Shown here: positions 58,501-64,000 of the stretch, piece by piece
Layout of the letters: the number at the start of each line of letters is the position of its first letter
Position numbering within the stretch: position 1 is the stretch's first letter
NCBI RefSeq assembly: GCF_026340305.1
Contig: NZ_JAPEPI010000002.1
Location: forward strand, 1,054,001 to 1,118,000
Reading direction: 5' to 3'
Length of the DNA: 64,000 nt
Origin: Streptomyces sp. NBC_01381
GTDB lineage: Bacteria; Actinomycetota; Actinomycetes; Streptomycetales; Streptomycetaceae
Program-made: the position numbers and the translations under genes
Notes under the pieces: model-generated
What the model was told of the DNA's origin: nothing
Database searches by the model: none
What the model saw: the letters and a program-made list of their open reading frames with translations, nothing else

Positions 58501-59326
58501 CCGCGATGATCGCGCGCTGCACCGATGCGTACTCCTTGGCGGAGGAGAACGCCGTCAGCGCACGGGTGCGCTGGATCATGTCCGGGTTGCTGGTCGCCTG
58601 CGCCATGTCCGAGGAGAGCGCGAGCAGCTGCTCGATGAGCTGGCTGTAGGCGTCGACCGTCTGCGACGTCGAGGTCGGGTCCTTGTACGCGTTCTTGCGT
58701 ACGTCGTTGATCTTCTGGAGCTGCTGGGTGATCTCGACGGTGTTCGCCCGGACGCCGAGCAGACCCTTGTCGCCCTCGGTGTCGTCGAGGTCCTGCGTCC
58801 CCTGGAGGAAGCGGTTGTACGCGCGGTCGGTCTTCTGCCGGGCGCCCTTGACCACGTAGTCCGAGGGCTTCGCACCGTGCGCGAGGGGGCCTGCCGAGCG
58901 GTCGCGCTCCTCCTGGAGCGCGGAGGCCAGCTCGGTGGCCTGCTTGGTCATGTCGGTCAGCAGCTTCATGTTGTCGAGCTGCTGGATCTCGTCCATCGAC
59001 TCGTTGATACGAAGCGCGCCGAGAGAGGTCGCGGTGATCACGGGGAGCGCGAGCAGCGAGACCAGGCGGGTGGAGATGCGCCAGTTGCGCAGGGCTATTC
59101 GCGAGCCGGGCCCGCTGGGCGACTTGCCGCCCGACGAACCGCTCGCCTTCGCCGCGGCCGGGGGCAAACTGCCGCCACCCGCCGCGCGTGCGGCGCCCGG
59201 GCCGCTGTCGCCGGACGGCACCGGTCCGGGGTTCTGGGCGTGCTGGGCCGAGGAGCCGCGGTCGGTTCCGCCGCGCTCCGGCTCTGCCGCAGCGCTGCTG
59301 CCATCCCTCTTGAAACGTCCCTGCAC
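55502..59326 (-). CDS. cvnA: Conservon sensor histidine-kinase-like protein CvnA (second operon)
   Basis: This 1274-residue protein starts at GTG 59326 (VQGRFKRDGSSAA), the start pattern typical of the family. It has a first membrane helix (LVSLLALPVITATSLGAL), a nitrate/nitrite-sensor-like extracellular domain, a second helix (NGALILLVLGVSLVGAFVVA), HAMP and a GHKL ATPase domain (LLAELLENATSFSSPQTKV). The last 550 or so residues are low-complexity Gly/Pro/Gln repeats such as GPGQG and QQPQQP, much longer than in the other copy. A reading back to 59626 is possible but unlikely. Confidence 0.92.
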   Translation of the reverse strand: MQGRFKRDGSSAAAEPERGGTDRGSSAQHAQNPGPVPSGDSGPGAARAAGGGSLPPAAAKASGSSGGKSPSGPGSRIALRNWRISTRLVSLLALPVITATSLGALRINESMDEIQQLDNMKLLTDMTKQATELASALQEERDRSAGPLAHGAKPSDYVVKGARQKTDRAYNRFLQGTQDLDDTEGDKGLLGVRANTVEITQQLQKINDVRKNAYKDPTSTSQTVDAYSQLIEQLLALSSDMAQATSNPDMIQRTRALTAFSSAKEYASVQRAIIAAALPAGDSAFGKISETDRRYGFSALDKENSELDAFKGIYAGTADELTKPIDGGNASIKGADSYAKRVLEQEGGIKLQDKRSYKDWVDNDTTKIDAMSKIELTLLNEMEQKARELRNESEQTAILNGALILLVLGVSLVGAFVVARSMIRSLRRLQDTATKVAQDRLPELVKQLSESDPQDVDTSVESVGVHSRDEIGQVAAAFDDVHREAVRLAAEQALLRGNVNAMFTNLSRRSQGLIQRQLSLISELESREADPDQLSSLFKLDHLATRMRRNGENLLVLAGEEPGRRWTRPVPLVDVLRAAASEVEQYERIELASVPTTEVAGRVVNDLVHLLAELLENATSFSSPQTKVKVTGHALPDGRVLIEIHDTGIGLSPEDLAAINERLASPPTVDVSVSRRMGLFVVGRLSQRHGIRIQLRPSDSGGTTALVMLPVDVAQGGKKVPGKPGAPGQGGGPAAAQAAGGVAAARRGVGAGNGGPGSAGPAGSAGRLGAGAPRGQVTGTGPRAALPSRDSGPGQAPGQGQGQGPRAGSPSAPVGPTGSQQGGNGSLFEGRPDAGRGAGSAPLPPVPQQRTNPVNPAGNVPNPANASNDAGDQGRRPQLPPRGGPRAELPGGNPQPRVPSWSDENAQPQVSREPFDAPRGHEEPETTGQFPQPTAGGATQGPGATAEFARPDFNGPPPGAGSPSGAGQQGQQNQQGTGQFVRPDVFGGQDSSGTGQFERPGTSAPRRGPGQGGPGQGQGGPGQGGGQLGVPPQPSQSQQPSQPPQQPQLPARSQQPQQPVQPDELPPAGPGDGRTPLFDTLETNWFQQQQEQEAQRSGGAPQSGGNSGGNRPAEPAAPAPEQPRRPQRPQPSSPSSPPPSRPQAQQPQSPAGPPRPAAAPAANQAGGGGNGANVTNGSSAAWRTSPNDELGRQAERVRQPSAGGVTTSGLPRRVPRANLVAGTAQQQQDSTGPQVSRAPDDVRGRLTNLRRGIQQGRQAGTGQTGSFPTHQQER

Positions 59327-59840
59327 TAGCGTCGCAACCTCTGGACCAGGCGTCCTTCCGCATGAACGGACGGACGGTGTCGGCGTCGTGGGGCACTGAG
59401 CGCGCCCCATGGTGGTCGTGAGTGAGCCGGCGCTGCTCCCCTTTCCCGCCGCCACTCGGCGCTGCGTTGCGCCCCTGCGCGCCGGTTCGATCCCGCGGCG
59501 GTCCCGGGAATTCCAGCACAGTGCAGGATCTCCAACAAGGCCCGTGTGTCGCGCCGGGCTTTCCGTGACAGGGCGTGAGTGGGGCGTCACGAGATGTAGA
59601 ACGTTATCCGGGGCAAAAAGGCCCATTAACGGCAGAACGCCTACGGGTGGGGGGTGTCCCAGTCTTCATGATCGGGAGCGGAATGGTGCCTTCAATGGCT
59701 GAATGTCCGATTCCAACAGGGCCTTCACGAGCCGGAATTGACCCTTTTGCCCGCTAGCTCGTGAGCAAACTCACATCAAGATCATGGCCTCAAAAGGACT
59801 TTGGCCGGGAATTGGATGTTTAGCCTGACGCTTTACAGGG
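59327..59840. promoter_or_regulatory. 514-bp divergent promoter region of the second conservon and the NPRRT peptide gene
   Basis: I see no supported gene here. It contains an inverted repeat TCACGAGC (59725-59732) / GCTCGTGA (59757-59764) and a TAGCCT (59821-59826) that could be the -10 for the peptide gene. The stretch 59580-59840 is clearly less GC-rich than the coding DNA around it, as expected for a regulatory region. Confidence 0.5.
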
Positions 59841-60104
59841 ATGGCGAATCCGACAACCCGCGTCCACCCCGCGACGCCCCAACTGACAAGGCCTGAACAA
59901 CAGATGAAGACTGTGAAGTCGGCGATGTTCCGCAACATAGCCAACCCGCGCCGCACCACTCTGGCCCACCTCACGGACGCCGACGAGTTCCAGGCGGCCC
60001 CCGAGCAGCCGGAGCACGCGCTGGAACTCCCGACGCAGACGGCGAACCCCAGGCGCACGATCCTCATGGACGCGCCGGAGCAGCCGACGCCGGTCGCGGG
60101 CTGA
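59841..60104 (+). CDS. Small protein with three NP-(R/T)-x-T repeats
   Basis: This ORF of 87 codons contains ANPTTRV near the start, ANPRRTTLAHL in the middle and ANPRRTILMD near the end. The spacers are acidic and rich in Pro, Glu and Gln (EFQAAPEQPEHALELP). There is no signal peptide, Cys or known domain. A later ATG at 59904 (MKTVKSAMFRNI) would leave two repeats. The repeated motif pattern is reminiscent of a peptide precursor or a docking peptide. No modifying enzyme is adjacent; its neighbours are the conservon and an FAH gene. Confidence 0.6.
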   Translation: MANPTTRVHPATPQLTRPEQQMKTVKSAMFRNIANPRRTTLAHLTDADEFQAAPEQPEHALELPTQTANPRRTILMDAPEQPTPVAG

Positions 60105-60178
60105 CGCGCGAAGCCGACCCCTCCCGTTAGCCTGGAGCGTCAGACTCCACCCACATTCATCAAGGGGCCAAGGCTCAC

Positions 60179-60967
60179 GTGCGCATCGCCAGGTTCTCCA
60201 TCGACGGCAACGTCGCCTTCGGCGCGGTCGAGGGTGACAAGCCCGACGAGCTAGTCGTCGACATCATCAAGGGCAGCCCGTACGTCGCCGAGTTCGAGCT
60301 GAGCGGTGTCAAGGTCCCGCTCGGCAAAGTCCGGCTGCTGCCCCCCGTCATCGGTCACAAGATCGTGGCGTTCGGCCGCAACTACGCGGAGCACGCGAAG
60401 GAGCTCGGCAGCGACGTCCCCGACGTCCCGTTCGCCTTCTTCAAGCCCGCGACCTCGATGATCGGCTCCGGCGACGCCATCGCGTACCCGCCCTTCTCCG
60501 AGGAGCTGCACCACGAGGCCGAGCTGGCCGTGGTCATCGGCCGCATGTGCCGCGAGGTCCCGCGCGAACGCGTCAAGGACGTGATCTTCGGCTACACCTG
60601 CGCCAACGACGTCACGGCCCGTGACGTGCAGCGCCGTGAGAAGCAGTGGGCCCGCGCCAAGGGCTTCGACAGCGCCTGCCCGCTCGGCCCCTGGGTGGAG
60701 ACGGACATCGACCTGACCGCGGCCAACGACCTCACGATCCAGTGCACGGTCAATGGCGAGCAGCGCCAGCTCGGCCGTACCAGCGAGATGGTCCACTCCA
60801 TCGAGGACCTGATCGTGAACATCACCGAGGCCATGACGCTGCTCCCCGGCGACGTCATCCTCACGGGCACCCCGGCAGGGGTCGGCCCCCTCAACGTCGG
60901 CGACGAGGTCGCCGTCACCATCGAACGCATCGGCACTCTCACCAACAAGGTGATCAAGCGTGGCTAA
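60179..60967 (+). CDS. Fumarylacetoacetate hydrolase-family protein
   Basis: This 262-residue enzyme has the FAH C-terminal fold with metal ligands in LHHEAELAVVIG and YTCANDVTARDVQ, and GTPAGVGPLNVGDEV near the end. The family includes acylpyruvases, oxaloacetate decarboxylases and hydratases of aromatic degradation. The substrate cannot be fixed from sequence. Its 3' end overlaps the gltX start by eight bases, which implies linked expression. The GTG start follows AAGGGG. Confidence 0.9.
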   Translation: MRIARFSIDGNVAFGAVEGDKPDELVVDIIKGSPYVAEFELSGVKVPLGKVRLLPPVIGHKIVAFGRNYAEHAKELGSDVPDVPFAFFKPATSMIGSGDAIAYPPFSEELHHEAELAVVIGRMCREVPRERVKDVIFGYTCANDVTARDVQRREKQWARAKGFDSACPLGPWVETDIDLTAANDLTIQCTVNGEQRQLGRTSEMVHSIEDLIVNITEAMTLLPGDVILTGTPAGVGPLNVGDEVAVTIERIGTLTNKVIKRG

Positions 60968-62441
60968 CGCGACGAACGTACGCGTACGTTTCTGTCCCTC
61001 CCCGACCGGCAACCCCCACGTGGGCCTGGTCCGCACCGCCCTCTTCAACTGGGCGTTCGCCCGGCACAACGAGGGCACCCTGGTCTTCCGCATCGAGGAC
61101 ACCGACGCGGCTCGCGACTCCGAGGAGTCCTACGAGCAGCTCCTGGACTCGATGCGCTGGCTGGGCTTCGACTGGGACGAGGGCCCCGAGGTCGGCGGCC
61201 CGCACGCGCCGTACCGCCAGTCGCAGCGCATGGACATCTACCAGGACGTGGCGCAGAAGCTCCGGGACGGCGGCTACGCCTACCCCTGCTACTGCACCAC
61301 CGAGGAGCTGGACACCCGCCGCGAGGCCGCCCGCGCCGCCGGCAAGCCGTCCGGCTACGACGGCCACTGCCGCGACCTGACCGCCGCGCAGATCGAGGCC
61401 TACGAGGCCGAGGGCCGCAAGCACATCGTGCGCTTCCGGATGCCGGACGAGGCGACGACCTTCACGGACCTGGTCCGCGGCGACATCACGGTCCAGGCGG
61501 AGAACGTCACGGACTACGGCATCGTGCGCGCCAACGGAGCCCCGCTCTACACGCTCGTCAACCCGGTCGACGACGCCCTGATGGAGATCACCCACGTCCT
61601 GCGCGGCGAGGACCTGCTCTCCTCCACGCCCCGCCAGATCGCCCTCTACAAGGCGCTGATCGAGCTGGGCATCGCCAAGGGCATCCCCGAGTTCGGGCAC
61701 CTGCCGTACGTCATGGGCGAGGGCAACAAGAAGCTGAGCAAGCGCGACCCCCAGGCGTCGCTCAACCTCTACAGGGAGCGCGGCTTCCTCCCCGAGGGCC
61801 TGCTGAACTATCTCTCCCTCCTGGGCTGGTCGTTCTCCGCGGACCAGGACGTCTTCTCGATCCCCGACATGGTCGCCAAGTTCGACCTCGCGGACGTGAA
61901 CGCCAACCCGGCCCGCTTCGACCTGAAGAAGGCCGAGGCGATCAACGCCGACCACATCCGCATGCTGGACGTGAAGACCTTCGCCGAGGCCTGCGAGCCC
62001 TGGCTGAAGGCCCCGCACGCCAACTGGGCCCCCGAGGCGTTCGACCAGGCGGCCTGGGAGGCCATCGCCCCGCACGCCCAGACCCGTATCAAGGTGCTCT
62101 CCGAGATCACGGAGAACGTGGACTTCCTCTTCCTCGACGCGCCCGTCGAGGACGAGGCGTCCTGGACGAAGGCCATGGGCAAGGGCGACCCGGCCGCGCT
62201 CCTGACGACGGCTCGCGCCAAGCTCGAGGCCGCCGACTGGACCTCCCCCGAGTCCCTCAAGGAGGCCGTCCTGGCCGCCGGCGAGGAGCACGGCCTGAAG
62301 CTCGGCAAGGCCCAGGCCCCGGTCCGCGTGGCCGTCACCGGCCGCACGGTCGGCCTGCCGCTCTTCGAGTCCCTGGAGATCCTGGGCAAGGAGAAGTCCC
62401 TGTCCCGCATCGACGCGGCCCTGACGAAGCTCGCCGCGTAG
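60960..62441 (+). CDS. gltX: Glutamyl-tRNA synthetase
   Basis: This 493-residue class I aminoacyl-tRNA synthetase charges tRNA-Glu. The ATP-binding motifs are PSPTGNPHVG (HIGH equivalent) and KKLSKRD (KMSKS equivalent). Actinomycetes generally lack GlnRS, so this enzyme is expected to be non-discriminating and to form Glu-tRNA-Gln as well, later amidated by GatCAB. Finding tRNA-Gln and tRNA-Glu genes 1 kb downstream fits this. The GTG start overlaps the FAH gene. Confidence 0.96.
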   Translation: MANATNVRVRFCPSPTGNPHVGLVRTALFNWAFARHNEGTLVFRIEDTDAARDSEESYEQLLDSMRWLGFDWDEGPEVGGPHAPYRQSQRMDIYQDVAQKLRDGGYAYPCYCTTEELDTRREAARAAGKPSGYDGHCRDLTAAQIEAYEAEGRKHIVRFRMPDEATTFTDLVRGDITVQAENVTDYGIVRANGAPLYTLVNPVDDALMEITHVLRGEDLLSSTPRQIALYKALIELGIAKGIPEFGHLPYVMGEGNKKLSKRDPQASLNLYRERGFLPEGLLNYLSLLGWSFSADQDVFSIPDMVAKFDLADVNANPARFDLKKAEAINADHIRMLDVKTFAEACEPWLKAPHANWAPEAFDQAAWEAIAPHAQTRIKVLSEITENVDFLFLDAPVEDEASWTKAMGKGDPAALLTTARAKLEAADWTSPESLKEAVLAAGEEHGLKLGKAQAPVRVAVTGRTVGLPLFESLEILGKEKSLSRIDAALTKLAA

Positions 62442-62459
62442 GCACGCACGTACGCGACG

Positions 62460-62494
62460 AAGGGCCCGGAAGCCACCACGGCTCCCGGGCCCTT
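62460..62494 (+). terminator. Terminator after gltX
   Basis: AAGGGCCCGG-a-AGCC pairs with GGCT-c-CCGGGCCCTT around ACCAC, a stem of 14 bp with one bulged position on each side. Confidence 0.85.
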
Positions 62495-62509
62495 CGCGTA
62501 CGTTCAGAA

Positions 62510-62658
62510 CATGCCGATCAAAGCCGTGGTCTGGACGTAGACACTGCATTCTTCGGGGGCTGTGACATAAGCGACTTCGTCGCGGGCCCCCGAACCCCCA
62601 GCCGGGAGCGGCGGCTGCGATTACCGTCGACACCATGCCGATCAAAGCCGTGGTCTGG
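62510..62658. repeat. 25-bp direct repeat of the HAD gene start around a 99-bp insert
   Basis: The first 24 coding bases of the HAD gene plus the base before its ATG occur twice, at 62510-62534 and 62634-62658, without a mismatch. The upstream copy opens an ORF (MPIKAVVWT) that stops at once. The 99 bp between contain an inverted repeat TTCGGGGGC (62552-62560) / GCCCCCGAA (62586-62594) with a nested GCGAC-ttc-GTCGC. It looks like a small insertion that duplicated its target, or an attachment-site scar. Confidence 0.85.
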
Positions 62659-63363
62659 GACATCGACGACACGATCTTCGATTACGCGCAGGCCGACTCC
62701 GCCGGCATGCACGCGCACCTCGCCGCCGAGGGACTCCTGCAGCGGTTCGGTTCGGCCGAGCGTGCGCTGACGCTCTGGCGTGAGATCACCCACCGCCACT
62801 GGGCGCGCTTCAGCGAGGGCCTGCGGGACTTCCAGGACCAGCGCCGCGACCGGGTACGCGAGTTCCTCGACACACCCGCCCTGGACGACGCGGACGCCGA
62901 CGCCTGGTTCGACCGCTACGTGGGCCACTACGAATCCGCCTGGGCCCTCTTCCCCGACACGGTGCCCGTCCTGGACGCCCTCGCCGACGACTACCGCCAC
63001 GCGGTCCTCTCCAACTCCGCCCTGGTCGTCCAGGACCGCAAGCTGCGCGTCCTGGGCGTGCGCGACCGCTTCGAGTCCGTCCTGTGCGCCGCCGAACTCG
63101 GCGTCTCCAAGCCCGCGGCCGAGGCCTTCCACGCGGTCTGTACGACGATGGGTCTGGAGCCGGAGGAGATCGCCTACGTAGGGGACCAGCCGGAGATCGA
63201 CGCCAGGGGCGCGCGGGACGCGGGTCTCGTCGGGATCTGGCTCGACCGCAACAGCGCAGCCCAGGAAGGCCCGTCGGGCGTCCACCGCATCACGCGGCTC
63301 ACCGAGCTGCCGCCGCTGCTCCGCGCCGATACCCGTTTTGGAGCGCCGTCCACCTTCGGGTAA
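62635..63363 (+). CDS. HAD-superfamily hydrolase
   Basis: This 242-residue HAD phosphatase has the nucleophile motif DIDDTIFD, motif II LSNSA, the Lys of motif III in VSKPAAEAF and motif IV YVGDQPEIDARGA. A helical cap lies between motifs I and II, as in the 2-haloacid dehalogenase/phosphoglycolate phosphatase group. Substrate unknown. The normal promoter may have been displaced by the 124-bp duplication just upstream; the present ATG has no clear ribosome binding site. Confidence 0.9.
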   Translation: MPIKAVVWDIDDTIFDYAQADSAGMHAHLAAEGLLQRFGSAERALTLWREITHRHWARFSEGLRDFQDQRRDRVREFLDTPALDDADADAWFDRYVGHYESAWALFPDTVPVLDALADDYRHAVLSNSALVVQDRKLRVLGVRDRFESVLCAAELGVSKPAAEAFHAVCTTMGLEPEEIAYVGDQPEIDARGARDAGLVGIWLDRNSAAQEGPSGVHRITRLTELPPLLRADTRFGAPSTFG

Positions 63364-63451
63364 TGTTCTTCCTGCGCCGCCCGAGAAGGCCGAAAGGTCC
63401 GGCAGGGAGGCGTAAGTCGAAGCAAAACTCCCGCAAGGGGTTGCGTCTCGA

Positions 63452-63523
63452 TGGCCTATGGTGTAATTGGCAGCACGACGGTTTCTGGTTCCGTTAGTCT
63501 AGGTTCGAGTCCTGGTAGGCCAG
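63452..63523 (+). tRNA. tRNA-Gln (CTG)
   Basis: The 72-nt gene folds as a cloverleaf with acceptor arms TGGCCTA / TAGGCCA, anticodon loop TTCTGGT (anticodon CTG) and T loop GGTTCGAGTCC. CCA is not encoded. Confidence 0.93.
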
Positions 63524-63544
63524 CTCGCAGAGCTTATCTGCAAC

Positions 63545-63617
63545 GCCCCCGTTGTGTAGCGGCCTAGCACGCTGCCCTCTCAAGGCAGTAGCGCCGGTTC
63601 GAATCCGGTCGGGGGTA
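63545..63617 (+). tRNA. tRNA-Glu (CTC)
   Basis: The 73-nt gene has acceptor arms GCCCCCG / CGGGGGT with a G-U first pair and anticodon stem-loop CTGCC-CTCTCAA-GGCAG (anticodon CTC). It differs from the two later copies in its anticodon stem, with a T-A pair in place of C-G. Confidence 0.94.
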
Positions 63618-63679
63618 CAGATCCTTCCCATGGAAGCAGTCCGGGTCGCACCCACTGCCGCCGATGCAGGATCGCTAGG

Positions 63680-63752
63680 GCCCCCGTTGTGTAGCGGCCT
63701 AGCACGCCGCCCTCTCAAGGCGGTAGCGCCGGTTCGAATCCGGTCGGGGGTA
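63680..63752 (+). tRNA. tRNA-Glu (CTC), second copy
   Basis: It has the same acceptor arms GCCCCCG / CGGGGGT and anticodon stem-loop CCGCC-CTCTCAA-GGCGG. It is identical to the copy at 63882. Confidence 0.95.
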
Positions 63753-63778
63753 CGCAAGGTCTAGCTGGTCTAGACCAG

Positions 63779-63850
63779 TGGGCTATGGTGTAATTGGCAA
63801 CACGACGGTTTCTGGTTCCGTTGTTCTAGGTTCGAGTCCTGGTAGCCCAG
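63779..63850 (+). tRNA. tRNA-Gln (CTG), second copy
   Basis: Acceptor arms are TGGGCTA / TAGCCCA. Compared with the copy at 63452, one acceptor pair has changed on both sides (C-G to G-C), so pairing is kept. The anticodon loop TTCTGGT is the same. Confidence 0.93.
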
Positions 63851-63881
63851 CGCAGTCCAAGCAGTGCAGATGGACAAGCTA

Positions 63882-63954
63882 GCCCCCGTTGTGTAGCGGC
63901 CTAGCACGCCGCCCTCTCAAGGCGGTAGCGCCGGTTCGAATCCGGTCGGGGGTA
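63882..63954 (+). tRNA. tRNA-Glu (CTC), third copy
   Basis: This 73-nt gene is identical to the copy at 63680, with anticodon CTC. It is the last tRNA of the five-gene cluster and is followed by a terminator. Confidence 0.95.
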
Positions 63955-63964
63955 CGCGAGTGGA

Positions 63965-63990
63965 GGGGCCTTCCCGCAAGGGAGGGCCCC
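63965..63990 (+). terminator. Terminator of the tRNA cluster
   Basis: GGGGCC-t-TCCC pairs with GGGA-g-GGCCCC around a GCAA tetraloop, followed by TTCGTCGTT. It lies 10 bp after the last tRNA. Confidence 0.85.
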
Positions 63991-64000
63991 TTCGTCGTTC

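Overview
This 64 kb window is chromosomal DNA of a Streptomyces-like actinomycete. The evidence is a very high G+C content with strong third-position GC bias, GTG and apparently leaderless starts, two conservon (cvnABCD) operons, AccB with the small AccE subunit, many TetR, MerR and LysR regulators, twin-arginine secreted enzymes, and a GluRS gene beside tRNA-Gln and tRNA-Glu genes. The order pruB-pruA ... leuB-ilvE ... ureAB-ureC-agmatine deiminase-tetR ... cimA ... accB-accE, cvn, cvn, FAH, gltX is the core gene order I remember from Streptomyces coelicolor. That comparison is from memory, not from a search. I see no IS element, prophage or CRISPR array.

Layout. 1-2.9 kb: proline catabolism (pruB, pruA) beside the 5' end of a divergent regulator. 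2.9-7.0 kb: accessory genes, namely a class A beta-lactamase, a hydrolase remnant cut off next to a PIN/Phd toxin-antitoxin pair, a MerR regulator divergent from an Old Yellow Enzyme, and a nitroreductase. 7.1-10.2 kb: a minus-strand four-gene membrane-lipid operon (CDP-alcohol phosphatidyltransferase, a small ORF built of repeats, CdsA, an acyltransferase with a membrane domain) in which every junction is an ATGA overlap. 10.3-19 kb: an AAC(2')-I type acetyltransferase, an SDR, a SpoIIE-type phosphatase followed by an NB-ARC/TPR protein, a reductase/LysR pair, a 42-residue basic protein and a Tat-secreted purple-acid-type phosphatase.

19-33 kb: branched-chain amino acid genes (leuB, ilvE, cimA), two of which are preceded by short leader ORFs and RNA hairpins typical of ribosome-mediated attenuation. 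Between them lie a nitrogen cluster (NCS1 permease divergent from ureAB-ureC-agmatine deiminase-tetR) and three tandem secreted beta-propeller (PD40/TolB-like) paralogues. 33-46.6 kb: a membrane protein with a glycine-rich tail, GNAT, TetR, an alpha/beta hydrolase, a pseudogene, an SDR, a YceI protein, a secreted GH101 endo-alpha-N-acetylgalactosaminidase and a large KAP-type membrane NTPase.

46.8-64 kb: accB-accE (acyl-CoA carboxylase), two tandem conservons on the minus strand with almost identical cvnD genes, a small peptide gene with repeated NPRRT motifs, an FAH-family enzyme overlapping gltX, a HAD phosphatase whose 5' end is duplicated around a 99-bp insert, and five tRNA genes (Gln-Glu-Glu-Gln-Glu).

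The most notable items are: the urease-like UreAB/UreC pair with a divergent active-site loop, sited with agmatine deiminase; the repeat-built ORF inside the lipid operon; the Ile-Ile leader and attenuator of cimA and the Val/Leu leader of ilvE; the 25-bp direct repeat at the HAD gene; and the NPRRT-repeat peptide beside the conservon.
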